From NCBI GenBank assembly GCA_964514655.1, contig CAZEQY010000055.1, positions 1 through 6,441 on the forward strand: a DNA stretch of 6,441 bases, given 5' to 3'. Below, in pieces: positions 1-5,872 of the stretch. Positions within the stretch are counted from its first letter, which is position 1; each line of letters starts with the position of its first letter. Origin of the DNA: SZAS-7 sp964514655. Its GTDB lineage: Bacteria; Chlamydiota; Chlamydiia; Chlamydiales; FEN-1388. The position numbers and the translations under genes were made by a program. A model generated the notes under the pieces. The model was not told where the DNA came from, did no database searches, and saw nothing but the letters and a program-made list of their open reading frames with translations.

Positions 1-808
1 TTGAAGAGGTGATTTTTGCATGGTGGTCACGCTGGGAAAATTCAAGCCAGTTCATGGTGTGATCGTTTGCTTTGGCTGAAATCTTTTTGATTGAGTCAAT
101 TCGTGTTACTTTCTGGCCGCCACGGAGTGTTTCTGTATAGTCATGGTAGTCAAAGTTAAGCCTAGTTTTGTTGGGGCGTCTCTCAGAAAATACGTAGGTG
201 GTGGGGTTGTCATAAGCTCTATAGTATTCACGGACGCTACCATCCGGCAGGTGGCAGGTTATGTCATCCTCTTCAAGGTTTTTTAAATAATGATGTATTC
301 GGGTATTTTTAAGGTTAGATCTACCGCTAATTGCGCCTGAGCCGCAGTTTGTAAAGCCATCGTGAATTACCTCCGGGTCAAGGAAGAAGTTAGCAGACTT
401 GTTGTTTTTTGATTTGCCAAGAGAGCGAATAATCGATCCGCCAGGCGACTCCGTGATTATATGGCTATATTTATCGCCAGTATCGTGCTTTTTATCGCTA
501 GAGCGCTCTATCCATGCAGCAAAGCTGTAGTTGAGGCTCATGCCACTACCAAACCAGGAGCTATAGTCACTTTTATTATTGTAGTATTGGACAAGATCAA
601 GCGGTATGTGACCCGGCACGCTAATGTGGGGTAATTTTAGGTAGAGATTGCCATTTACTACATTAACCACGTCATGGACAAATGCACATGGAGCTGTCTC
701 GGCGATGATACATGGGGGTTGATTAGAAAGAGATGGAGAATGGTCGGCTTTAAGGTAAAAAACTGATGAGACAAAACAAACTAACGCAACAAGTAGCTGT
801 TTATACAT
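1..808 (-). CDS. RHS/YD-repeat family secreted protein, N-terminal part (runs off the left edge)
   Basis: This open frame starts at ATG 808-806 and stays open to base 1, giving 269 codons with no stop. Residues 1-21 form a Sec-type signal peptide (MYKQLLVALVCFVSSVFYLKA), so export is expected. Residues 47-95 carry the pattern that opens many RHS-family proteins before their YD repeats: VNVVNGNLYL, then VPGHIPLDL, a tyrosine-rich QYYNN, and WFGSGMSLNYS. No YD repeat is visible yet, which fits a large protein whose core and variable C-terminus lie left of the window. RHS proteins typically form a beta-cage shell around a C-terminal toxin or act as surface proteins; which applies here cannot be told. 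The Shine-Dalgarno is weak (AGG at 817-815). It is the third gene of a minus-strand run behind two lipoprotein genes. The RHS call is from sequence pattern; a chlamydial affinity is my impression. Confidence 0.8.
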   Translation of the reverse strand, partial: MYKQLLVALVCFVSSVFYLKADHSPSLSNQPPCIIAETAPCAFVHDVVNVVNGNLYLKLPHISVPGHIPLDLVQYYNNKSDYSSWFGSGMSLNYSFAAWIERSSDKKHDTGDKYSHIITESPGGSIIRSLGKSKNNKSANFFLDPEVIHDGFTNCGSGAISGRSNLKNTRIHHYLKNLEEDDITCHLPDGSVREYYRAYDNPTTYVFSERRPNKTRLNFDYHDYTETLRGGQKVTRIDSIKKISAKANDHTMNWLEFSQRDHHAKITSS

Positions 809-842
809 ACGGAACCTAATTAATAACATTTATGCGGGCAAT

Positions 843-1667
843 TTACATCGTCACATCGGGTGAAGACTTTTTGTAGTATGACTCAATGGCATTTTCTATT
901 ATGTCGTAGTCTTCTTGGGTCCATTTTGTAGGATTTCCCATGACGAGATCCTTGTTATACACCTCTCTTCCAATAGGATATGAAACGTACATGAGCTCTC
1001 TATTTTCTCGTTTTATTTTTAGCGTTATCATATCACTATAATTTTTAGAGCTTGGGGATGAAAGGTCTATAGAAAAGCTACCGTTGTAGCATGTTATTGG
1101 TGTAGAAATAGATTTGTCTTTAGAGATAGAGGTGATTTCAAGTTGTTCATTGTTTGTAAAGTATTTACCTTTGCAGCGAACAAGAGAGCCGTTATGTTCC
1201 AGCCGTGTAACCAAAATTTCCGCACCATCTGTGCCAAGCGCTTCTAAAGGATAGGGAATAAAGGAGGCATTAACTACAGTCGTTTTGTCCTCAGAAAATA
1301 GCCACATTGTGCAAATTTCTCCAGGCAGAATACCTTGCATCGGATACAGGTATTCATTGAGCCGTGCATTTTTGTCTGTAGCAAGGCGTAAACACCCATA
1401 CTGATCACTTATTAGCTCAAGCGGGGGATAGTTTGGGTGTAGATCATCCGTTCCTTGCAGATAAAATTTACGGTTAGACGGCGCATTTTTAACATCAAAT
1501 GCATAGAGGCAAAGAGGTCCACCATTTGGAGTATCAATAGTCATGATCCTTTTGCTTTTTATGCTTATGCCTGCCTGATTGCGGACTTCTAATTTTTCTG
1601 GTCGCTGTACGGTATTATGTGCACAAGAGGCACAAAGAAGAATCATAAATAAAGATAGATGTTTCAT
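843..1667 (-). CDS. Putative lipoprotein of unknown function (274 aa)
   Basis: I do not recognise this family. Residues 1-15 read as a lipoprotein signal peptide (MKHLSLFMILLCASC) with Cys15 as the likely lipidated residue. The -3 position of the lipobox is cysteine, which is unusual but tolerable, so envelope anchoring is an inference. The mature part is soluble-looking with no further membrane segment. It contains several cysteines (Cys53, and CLR, EIC, RCK and TCY contexts) that could form disulfides, and it has a beta-rich alternating pattern. The start lies 2 bp after the upstream gene's stop. Its only G-rich candidate ribosome site (GGGGGCG) lies inside the end of that gene, which points to translational coupling. 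The 34-bp gap to the RHS gene suggests one transcript. A role as an accessory, anchor or partner of the RHS protein is possible from position only. Confidence 0.8.
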   Translation of the reverse strand: MKHLSLFMILLCASCAHNTVQRPEKLEVRNQAGISIKSKRIMTIDTPNGGPLCLYAFDVKNAPSNRKFYLQGTDDLHPNYPPLELISDQYGCLRLATDKNARLNEYLYPMQGILPGEICTMWLFSEDKTTVVNASFIPYPLEALGTDGAEILVTRLEHNGSLVRCKGKYFTNNEQLEITSISKDKSISTPITCYNGSFSIDLSSPSSKNYSDMITLKIKRENRELMYVSYPIGREVYNKDLVMGNPTKWTQEDYDIIENAIESYYKKSSPDVTM

Positions 1668-1669
1668 GC

Positions 1670-2254
1670 TTACGCCCCCGCTTGAAATGATATTGACTCT
1701 GCTATTTCTTTAAATAGCTTCTGCTTTTTCTCACTTAGGTATGATGTAGAGAATGCAAGAGCATACACATACTCGCCATGAGCAAATAGATAACATTGCT
1801 GCTGGAGGGCACCGTTAAGGTGGGTTTGTATCCACCATTTAGAGCGCTCCCCTCCAAGCTGTGTTGTGCCTGTTTCTTGAATATCCCAGCCCTGTTCTCG
1901 CATCATAAATACTACTTGATTATAAAAACCACCTACTCCCAAATTTCTGTGTCGCTTTACTTCCATAAGTGTACAAAAGGCATTTTCTGCCTCCGGCGCA
2001 TCCCACGCTCGAAAGAGGGGCTGCTCCTTGAATTTGCTATAGTTTGAATTTGTAAATCCCCAAAAAACATGCTTCTTCACATCACTTTCTTTTATAACTT
2101 CACGCCAGCCGTTGGGAATTTTTATGGTATATTCAACACCTTGTTTATGTGTATGCAATGTATCAGGAGCAACAGAATGGGTACATCCTGCACAAACCAG
2201 CGCTACAATGCAGATTAGAAAATTACATTTTGTAGATACATTTTTGTTATACAT
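1670..2254 (-). CDS. Putative lipoprotein with PsbP/DcrB-like fold (194 aa)
   Basis: The N-terminus has a positive region, a hydrophobic core and a lipobox-like VCAGC ending at Cys24, so this is probably a lipoprotein. The mature domain has the plan of small PsbP/Mog1/DcrB-type proteins. An opening strand reads YTIKIPNGWRE, a middle part holds a helix near QVVFMMREQGW, and strands read WWIQTHLNG and QQCYLFAHGEYVYALAFSTS. It closes with an amphipathic helix and final strand (KLFKEIAESISF). The fold call is my inference from this pattern, not a search result. Members of this fold have varied roles; one branch, DUF1795/EagR, chaperones RHS-type type VI effectors, but those are cytosolic, unlike this protein. 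It is the first gene of the run and has its own promoter candidate. Its Shine-Dalgarno GGAG (2263-2260) sits 5 nt before the ATG. Confidence 0.8.
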   Translation of the reverse strand: MYNKNVSTKCNFLICIVALVCAGCTHSVAPDTLHTHKQGVEYTIKIPNGWREVIKESDVKKHVFWGFTNSNYSKFKEQPLFRAWDAPEAENAFCTLMEVKRHRNLGVGGFYNQVVFMMREQGWDIQETGTTQLGGERSKWWIQTHLNGALQQQCYLFAHGEYVYALAFSTSYLSEKKQKLFKEIAESISFQAGA

Positions 2255-2278
2255 ACATACTCCAATTTACGGCTCTTC

Positions 2279-2307
2279 ACTATATGCTGCCATTTTTATG
2301 TTTGCAA
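2279..2307 (-). promoter_or_regulatory. Sigma70-type promoter candidate for the lipoprotein-RHS run
   Basis: Reading the minus strand, TTGCAA (2307-2302, 4 of 6 consensus bases) is followed after 17 nt by TATAGT (2284-2279, 5 of 6). Transcription would begin near 2272, about 18 nt upstream of the 194-aa gene's start codon, leaving room for the GGAG ribosome site. Spacing and position are right, but the -35 is only moderate. Confidence 0.5.
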
Positions 2308-2354
2308 TCACAAACGATTGGCCCTTTTTGTGTTAGGATATAACTTAAAGCAAG

Positions 2355-2374
2355 TCCCCCCAAATTTGGAGGGA
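2355..2374 (-). terminator. Imperfect hairpin after the beta-barrel gene, possible weak terminator
   Basis: On the plus strand, TCCCCCCA and TGGAGGGA pair around AATT, with one C-A mismatch. The hairpin begins about 12 nt past the stop codon of the minus-strand beta-barrel gene. The bases that follow on the minus strand (ACTTGCTTTAAG) are not a clean T-run. It may therefore be a weak terminator or an RNA-stabilising 3' hairpin. Confidence 0.4.
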
Positions 2375-2386
2375 ACTGTGAGCTAA

Positions 2387-3244
2387 TTAAAAGGTATAAT
2401 TAAGCGTAAGACGATATTCACTCGATGTGCGCACAGCTTTATGAAAATGCAAACGCTCGAATGATTTGCTACCTTTAGAATAGAACTTCATAAATTCAAA
2501 TTCCGGTCGTAGTGACCAATTTTTAGCGAAATTCCAATCTAGGCCTACAGTTGCAATGTTACCAAACGACTTATAGGCATTGTTGTCCTGCTCATAATGG
2601 AGCCTATGAGTAGCTTTTGAATGATAGCTAAGCGGAAAAAGAAATGAATAGTCTGCGTATGCAGCCAGCGTATTTGTTATGGCCTTGCGGAGATTCAAGC
2701 CAAGCTGAGGACTATACCATGTTGCTTTATATTTTTCTTTAGCACGACGGAGTTTTACCCTATGTCCGTACATGTCAAAGGTATTCCACTTCACGCGCCC
2801 AGTATGAAAATCTTGTATATAGACCCCATAACCGATTGTGGGCGCAACGCTCCACCCATCTCCTAAAGAAAAATCACGGCCAAGAGAAAGGGCAAAGTCT
2901 GCCGTATAATCACCTGTCATATGAGCCGCACCATGCGAGCCTCCGCGCGTGTCGATTCGGTATTTTCCATCATAAACATTGCCATAGCCGGCAACACCCT
3001 TCAGAAAATACGCATCTTTACGCACTGTCATACCAAGACGGCTCGTGTAGACGTCCACATCTTTAAATTTGTATTTTATACGAGTAAGAGGACCAGTCTT
3101 AAGATTATAGGTAAGTTTATCGCGGCGATACCCTTGCGATAGCTCAAACGAAGCTTGCAGCTCGTCACTATTTTGATTTACTTCAGCACTTAGATAAGAA
3201 CTTAAGCAAAATAAACTAAGAAAAAATATCTTCTTATTATTCAT
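2387..3244 (-). CDS. Outer-membrane beta-barrel protein (285 aa)
   Basis: Residues 1-20 are a clear Sec signal peptide (MNNKKIFFLSLFCLSSYLSA) with an Ala-X-Ala-like cleavage site before Glu21. The mature part is a run of alternating polar/aromatic strands separated by charged loops, for example FELSQGYRRDKLTYNL, RLGMTVRKDAYFLKGVAGYG, WSVAPTIGYGVYIQDF and TVGLDWNFAKNWSLRPEFEF. It ends in YRLTLNYTF, the C-terminal Phe signature recognised by the BAM assembly machinery. The length suits a 10- to 12-strand barrel. The cargo or activity cannot be read: it could be a porin, an adhesin or an omptin-like protein, and I saw no convincing omptin catalytic set. It resembles barrels I associate with environmental Chlamydiae, though this is unverified. 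It is separated from the lipoprotein run by 132 bp that contain a promoter candidate, so it is probably its own unit. Confidence 0.88.
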   Translation of the reverse strand: MNNKKIFFLSLFCLSSYLSAEVNQNSDELQASFELSQGYRRDKLTYNLKTGPLTRIKYKFKDVDVYTSRLGMTVRKDAYFLKGVAGYGNVYDGKYRIDTRGGSHGAAHMTGDYTADFALSLGRDFSLGDGWSVAPTIGYGVYIQDFHTGRVKWNTFDMYGHRVKLRRAKEKYKATWYSPQLGLNLRKAITNTLAAYADYSFLFPLSYHSKATHRLHYEQDNNAYKSFGNIATVGLDWNFAKNWSLRPEFEFMKFYSKGSKSFERLHFHKAVRTSSEYRLTLNYTF

Positions 3245-3480
3245 GAATTACATCCAAATTTTGTATTTTTAAGGACGTTCAAAGAGCTTGCCACATAAAC
3301 TCATGATTGTCAATACGTTAAATAATTGCTGATTGTTTGCAAAACTACATCGCTCATAAAAGCCCCTACAAGCAGCAGACAGCCCTCAGAGACATGCAAA
3401 GACAGGTTTTTATATGGTCGCAATAGTACGAATTTGGGTTCTATTAAAGGAACTCACAACAGCAGCAGATGATAAGATAG
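3245..3480. other. Intergenic gap between the beta-barrel gene and the 331-aa gene
   Basis: No supported gene lies in these 236 bases. A perfect minus-strand TTGACA occurs at 3313-3308, but I find no good -10 hexamer 16-18 nt later, so the beta-barrel promoter is not resolved. The beta-barrel gene has only a weak GGAT upstream of its start. An inverted repeat (AGCAGCAG at 3461-3468 against CTGCTGCT at 3487-3494) spans the stop codon of the 331-aa gene. It has no T-run, so it is not an obvious terminator. Confidence 0.5.
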
Positions 3481-4476
3481 CTACGACTGCTGCTTGACTT
3501 GATTGAGATAGCTTCTTGAAATGGGGACTACTTGGCGATGCTCAAAGCCTAAAGAGTCTGCCTTTTGGCTGTCATCGGCATCCCAGATTTCTCTTTTGGC
3601 AATAAGTTGTGATAGACGCAGGGCATCGCGCACCTGCTTGCGGCTAGATTCAACCACGGCATTTGTGGTCTCCTGCACGTCTTTTGAAGCAACGGGCTCA
3701 AGCTGGGCCTTGCCACGGGCTTTTTTCTCTTTAGTCTGCTTTGAGCGCTCAGCACGATGAGCACCCCTAGAAATGTCCACCTTTGGCCTTTGCGGGCCAT
3801 TCTCTGCCCTATGCCCACGCTCCTCTTCAGCCTTGTCTTTATCCTTCTGAGGCATAGAGGCAATATGAGCCTTAACAATATCTCCTATAGAGGCCAATTC
3901 AGCATCACTAAAGTGTCGGACAGTAAACTTATGGACCTTGCCGTTATGGTCCCTCACAGTGATCTCGTCCCCTGGCTGATACCCAGAGCTTGGGTGCATA
4001 GCCACTATATTGCCCTTAGGGTGAAGTACCCTCCCCTGCCTTACCGCTGCAGCTAAGTCCTCTCCCGAATGATGCCCCGCCGGCTTCATATCATGAATCT
4101 GGTCCGTCCCCTTTCCCCCAACCACGAATAAGTCTTGAATGCCTTGGAAGGCGTGGGCCTCAGCAGCCACCTGTATTACTTCTCGAGATGATTGACGGAC
4201 CACTTCATTAGCTTGATGTGATTCATCAGTTGCGTGTTGGTTTTTCATTGTGGCACTTCTAATTTCTTTCAATGCACAGCTATTTACTTCGGTAGAAATA
4301 TCGACTAAATTCATGGCTTCTAAATCAGCTTGCTCTGTGATAGCTACAGCATCAGAAAAAAGTGCCAACAACGCCAGCTCATCGGCCGTCCCGGCATCCT
4401 CGACATAACCAGGTGCAGGAGCAGCGGGTCCGCTATTCTGCTGTACATGTGATTGATTTGCGGCAAGAGGGTCCAT
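3481..4476 (-). CDS. Unrecognised 331-aa hydrophilic protein with a VRHF module
   Basis: I do not recognise this family. The N-terminus (residues 1-30) is Pro/Ala/Gln-rich and disordered-looking, with no signal peptide. Residues 31-110 look helical. Residues 120-205 look like a small folded domain rich in Gly, His and beta-type residues, with LHPKGNIVAMHP, QPGDEITVRDHNGKVHKF and then TVRHFSDAELASIG. Residues 207-265 are a highly charged Lys/Glu/Arg linker containing VDISRGAH (233-240). The rest is helical and ends near VVPISRSYLNQV. The start is supported by GAGGAG (4487-4482) 5 nt upstream and a near-consensus promoter. The gene is divergent from the 200-aa coiled-coil gene, with which it shares the VRHF module. 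A secreted effector or a structural partner is possible, but nothing in the sequence proves either. Confidence 0.82.
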   Translation of the reverse strand: MDPLAANQSHVQQNSGPAAPAPGYVEDAGTADELALLALFSDAVAITEQADLEAMNLVDISTEVNSCALKEIRSATMKNQHATDESHQANEVVRQSSREVIQVAAEAHAFQGIQDLFVVGGKGTDQIHDMKPAGHHSGEDLAAAVRQGRVLHPKGNIVAMHPSSGYQPGDEITVRDHNGKVHKFTVRHFSDAELASIGDIVKAHIASMPQKDKDKAEEERGHRAENGPQRPKVDISRGAHRAERSKQTKEKKARGKAQLEPVASKDVQETTNAVVESSRKQVRDALRLSQLIAKREIWDADDSQKADSLGFEHRQVVPISRSYLNQVKQQS

Positions 4477-4498
4477 AAAATCTCCTCGTTCTTCCCTA

Positions 4499-4527
4499 AT
4501 TTTAAAATAATAGGTTTACAATGTCAA
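4499..4527 (-). promoter_or_regulatory. Near-consensus sigma70 promoter of the 331-aa gene
   Basis: On the minus strand, a perfect TTGACA (4527-4522) is followed after exactly 17 nt by TAAAAT (4504-4499, 5 of 6). Transcription should start near 4492, giving a 5' leader of about 15 nt that contains the GAGGAG ribosome site. This is the strongest promoter in the window and implies substantial constitutive expression unless repressed. Confidence 0.75.
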
Positions 4528-4600
4528 GAACGAAATACTACCTCTAAAACTGTGAATTTATACAAATCGTCCACTCTGACGCATAATAAATAATCTGGAT

Positions 4601-4690
4601 AATAAATCCTTGAAATAAACAGGTTATTCTGATAGACTCTTGACTTGATTTTTTACTCATGCTACACCTGAAGTGCGTTAAGGATTTATT
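4601..4690. repeat. 11-bp perfect inverted repeat flanking the promoter candidates
   Basis: AATAAATCCTT (4601-4611) is the exact reverse complement of AAGGATTTATT (4680-4690), with 68 bases between. The arms bracket both promoter candidates of the 200-aa gene and lie upstream of its ribosome site. They could be paired operator half-sites or a long-loop RNA stem, or a chance match in AT-rich DNA. Confidence 0.45.
4610..4668 (+). promoter_or_regulatory. Promoter region candidates for the 200-aa gene
   Basis: Two overlapping candidates face the 200-aa gene. TTGAAA (4610-4615) with TAGACT (4633-4638) at 17-nt spacing matches 9 of 12 bases. TTGACT (4640-4645) with TACACC (4663-4668) at 17 nt matches 8 of 12, with a poor -10. 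I cannot choose between them. The first predicts a leader of about 75 nt, the second about 45 nt. Confidence 0.4.
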
Positions 4691-4709
4691 CCTAATGCCA
4701 TCAAAATTT

Positions 4710-4716
4710 AAGGAGG
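4710..4716 (+). promoter_or_regulatory. Ribosome binding site that fixes the start of the 200-aa gene
   Basis: AAGGAGG lies 5 nt before ATG 4722. The frame is open further upstream, with ATGs at 4659 and 4698. Neither has a comparable site, and the upstream residues would overlap the promoter region, so 4722 is the chosen start. Confidence 0.85.
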
Positions 4717-4721
4717 ATCTT

Positions 4722-5324
4722 ATGACAGCAGGAGCAACCGGTATTGAAGGGGCTTTTTCGGCCATGAATCTCCAGCGATCTAACGTACCCGTGGCAGATC
4801 GCAGAGCTGCTGGCAACTCACCTGGAACCGTACAGAAATACGTAGTCAGGCACTTTACGCCAGAAGAGCAAAAAGATGTTGAAGTTCGTGTAGGGAACTA
4901 TATACAAGCAAAAAATGACTTAGCCGCCACACGCGAAGCTAAAAGTGCGGCAATTCAAGCAAGAGAAGCTGCAAGACTAGCCAAAGAGGCAGCCGCTCGA
5001 GATGAAGCCGATGCTAAATCGAAGAAAGAAGCCGCGCAGGTGAAGGCTGTGGCGGTGCAGGCCAATATTGTTAAGCTGGATGCGGAAGCGCAGCAGAAGC
5101 TCGACGCGGCACTTGGGATATTAAATAAAATGAGAGCAACTCCCAATGTAGATGTGGCAAAGGCTGCAAAGATAGATACATTAATAGGCAGGATCCAGAC
5201 ATTTAAAGCTAATTATCCTGCGGATACAGCACAGCAAAAGCTTGGCATGCAGGCACTGCAGCAAGAGGTTATTCAGCTTGTGCAAGGCCCTAAAGCTGGT
5301 GCACCGGCGCCGGTAAAGAAATAA
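4722..5324 (+). CDS. Alanine-rich coiled-coil protein with a VRHF module (200 aa)
   Basis: I do not recognise this family. With the start fixed by the AAGGAGG site, the protein is 200 aa with no signal peptide or membrane segment. Residues 1-37 look disordered. Residues 38-50 (QKYVVRHFTPEEQ) match a module in the divergent 331-aa protein. Residues 60-135 are a long Ala/Lys/Glu-rich helix, a strong coiled-coil candidate with repeats such as REAARLAKEAAARDEA. Residues 140-187 are probably two further helices, followed by a short tail rich in Pro, Ala and Lys (KAGAPAPVKK). This suits an oligomerising scaffold, a chaperone-like or a secreted coiled-coil protein; a DNA-binding Lys/Ala protein is a weaker alternative. 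The gene is monocistronic by its context: its own promoter region upstream and a strong terminator 33 bp after the stop. Confidence 0.85.
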   Translation: MTAGATGIEGAFSAMNLQRSNVPVADRRAAGNSPGTVQKYVVRHFTPEEQKDVEVRVGNYIQAKNDLAATREAKSAAIQAREAARLAKEAAARDEADAKSKKEAAQVKAVAVQANIVKLDAEAQQKLDAALGILNKMRATPNVDVAKAAKIDTLIGRIQTFKANYPADTAQQKLGMQALQQEVIQLVQGPKAGAPAPVKK

Positions 5325-5327
5325 CGT

Positions 5328-5345
5328 TTTAGGCAAAAGCCTAAA
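5328..5345 (+). other. Small perfect hairpin just after the 200-aa gene
   Basis: TTTAGGC and GCCTAAA pair perfectly (7 bp) around an AAAA loop, starting 3 nt past the stop codon. CACATA follows rather than a T-run, so this is not itself a terminator. It may stabilise the mRNA end or act in tandem with the terminator 12 nt further on. Confidence 0.5.
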
Positions 5346-5349
5346 CACA

Positions 5350-5355
5350 TATACT
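5350..5355 (+). promoter_or_regulatory. Possible -10 element for the VOC gene, inside the terminator region
   Basis: TATACT matches 5 of 6 consensus -10 bases, but the -35 region 16-17 nt upstream is poor (TTTTAG or TTTAGG). If it is used, transcripts would start near 5362, inside the 5' arm of the terminator stem. Confidence 0.25.
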
Positions 5356-5357
5356 CA

Positions 5358-5391
5358 GGCCCACGTCAGATTTATGACGTGGGCCTTTTTT
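5358..5391 (+). terminator. Strong rho-independent terminator
   Basis: GGCCCACGTCA (5358-5368) and TGACGTGGGCC (5375-5385) form a perfect 11-bp stem with a 6-nt loop (GATTTA), followed directly by six Ts (5386-5391). This is a textbook intrinsic terminator for the 200-aa gene. A GTG at 5379 that could extend the VOC frame lies within its 3' arm. Confidence 0.93.
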
Positions 5392-5402
5392 ATGGAAATA
5401 CA

Positions 5403-5831
5403 ATGGAACAAAGAATCAATATCATCACCCTCGGGGTGCACGACCTTACGGTAGCTACAAAGTTCTATGAGGCACTTGGCTTTAAGCGAACGCCAGTTGG
5501 CAGCGATGCTATCGCCGCATTTCAGCTACAAGGCATTGTCCTCTGCCTCTACCCAGAAGAGCTACTGGCAGAAGATGCCACTGTAGATAATGTTAGAAGC
5601 GGATTTAGAGGTGTGACACTCGCCTATAATGCACGCGATAAGGCTGCAGTCGATGCAGTATTAGAAGAAGCCAAGCAGGCTGGCGCCACAATTGTTAAAG
5701 AAGCCCAGGATGTCTTTTGGGGCGGCTATAGCGGCTACTTTGCAGATCCAAGCGGCCATTTATGGGAAGTTGCATGGAACCCTCACTGGCCCCTGCAGGC
5801 AGATGGCAGCTTGCGCCTTACCTCAAAATAG
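5403..5831 (+). CDS. VOC/glyoxalase-superfamily protein (142 aa)
   Basis: Two beta-alpha-beta-beta-beta modules of the vicinal oxygen chelate fold are visible. The first opens with INIITLGVHDLTVATKFYEALGF (residues 5-27). The second runs from GFRGVTLAY (68-76) through a helix, AVLEEAKQAGATIV, to the signature WGGYSGYFADPSGHLWEV and then AWNPHWPL. Glu122 sits at the usual second-module metal-ligand position. The first-module opening strand lacks the histidine of glyoxalase I, so it should not be called that enzyme. Relatives are usually annotated only as VOC family or bleomycin-resistance-like, and the substrate is unknown. I start it at ATG 5403 (MEQRIN). A GTG at 5379 would add 8 residues, but it lies in the terminator stem with no ribosome site. 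The 41-bp gap to the 110-aa gene suggests co-transcription. The gene begins 11 bp after a terminator's T-run, so its own promoter or readthrough is needed. Confidence 0.88.
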   Translation: MEQRINIITLGVHDLTVATKFYEALGFKRTPVGSDAIAAFQLQGIVLCLYPEELLAEDATVDNVRSGFRGVTLAYNARDKAAVDAVLEEAKQAGATIVKEAQDVFWGGYSGYFADPSGHLWEVAWNPHWPLQADGSLRLTSK

Positions 5832-5856
5832 TACGTTGTAACAAAAAAATAAACCT

Positions 5857-5864
5857 AAGAAGGA
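5857..5864 (+). promoter_or_regulatory. Ribosome binding site that fixes the start of the 110-aa gene
   Basis: AAGAAGGA ends 8 nt before ATG 5873. The frame is open back to 5762, but that extension would overlap the 3' end of the VOC gene and reads as out-of-frame VOC sequence. Confidence 0.75.
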
Positions 5865-5872
5865 TACACATA

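Noticed and set aside
1796..2336. Two plus-strand open frames (83 and 74 codons)
   Set aside because: They lie antisense to the 194-aa lipoprotein gene and its promoter, without ribosome sites.
2387..3244. Omptin protease as the identity of the beta-barrel protein
   Set aside because: The length is near the omptin range, but I could not place the catalytic Asp-Asp and Asp-His pairs in convincing context.
3308..3313. Perfect minus-strand TTGACA as the -35 of the beta-barrel gene
   Set aside because: No acceptable -10 hexamer is found 16-18 nt downstream, so it is not listed as a promoter.
3549..3878. Minus-strand 109-codon open frame
   Set aside because: It lies wholly inside the 331-aa gene in another frame, in a Lys/Arg-rich section, and has no ribosome site.
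3757..4056. Plus-strand 99-codon open frame
   Set aside because: Antisense to the 331-aa gene, with no ribosome site or recognisable protein character.
4659..4721. N-terminal extension of the 200-aa gene to the ATG at 4659
   Set aside because: It would cover promoter and ribosome-site DNA. The AAGGAGG site 5 nt before 4722 decides for the shorter form.
4544..4816. Minus-strand 90-codon open frame across the divergent gap
   Set aside because: It overlaps the well-supported start of the 200-aa gene and the promoter region, has no ribosome site, and its translation looks random.
5379..5402. GTG start extending the VOC protein by 8 residues
   Set aside because: The codon lies in the terminator's 3' stem arm without a ribosome site. 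VOC family homology begins after ATG 5403.
5762..5872. N-terminal extension of the 110-aa protein to 5762
   Set aside because: It overlaps the end of the VOC gene out of frame. The AAGAAGGA site before 5873 is a better start.
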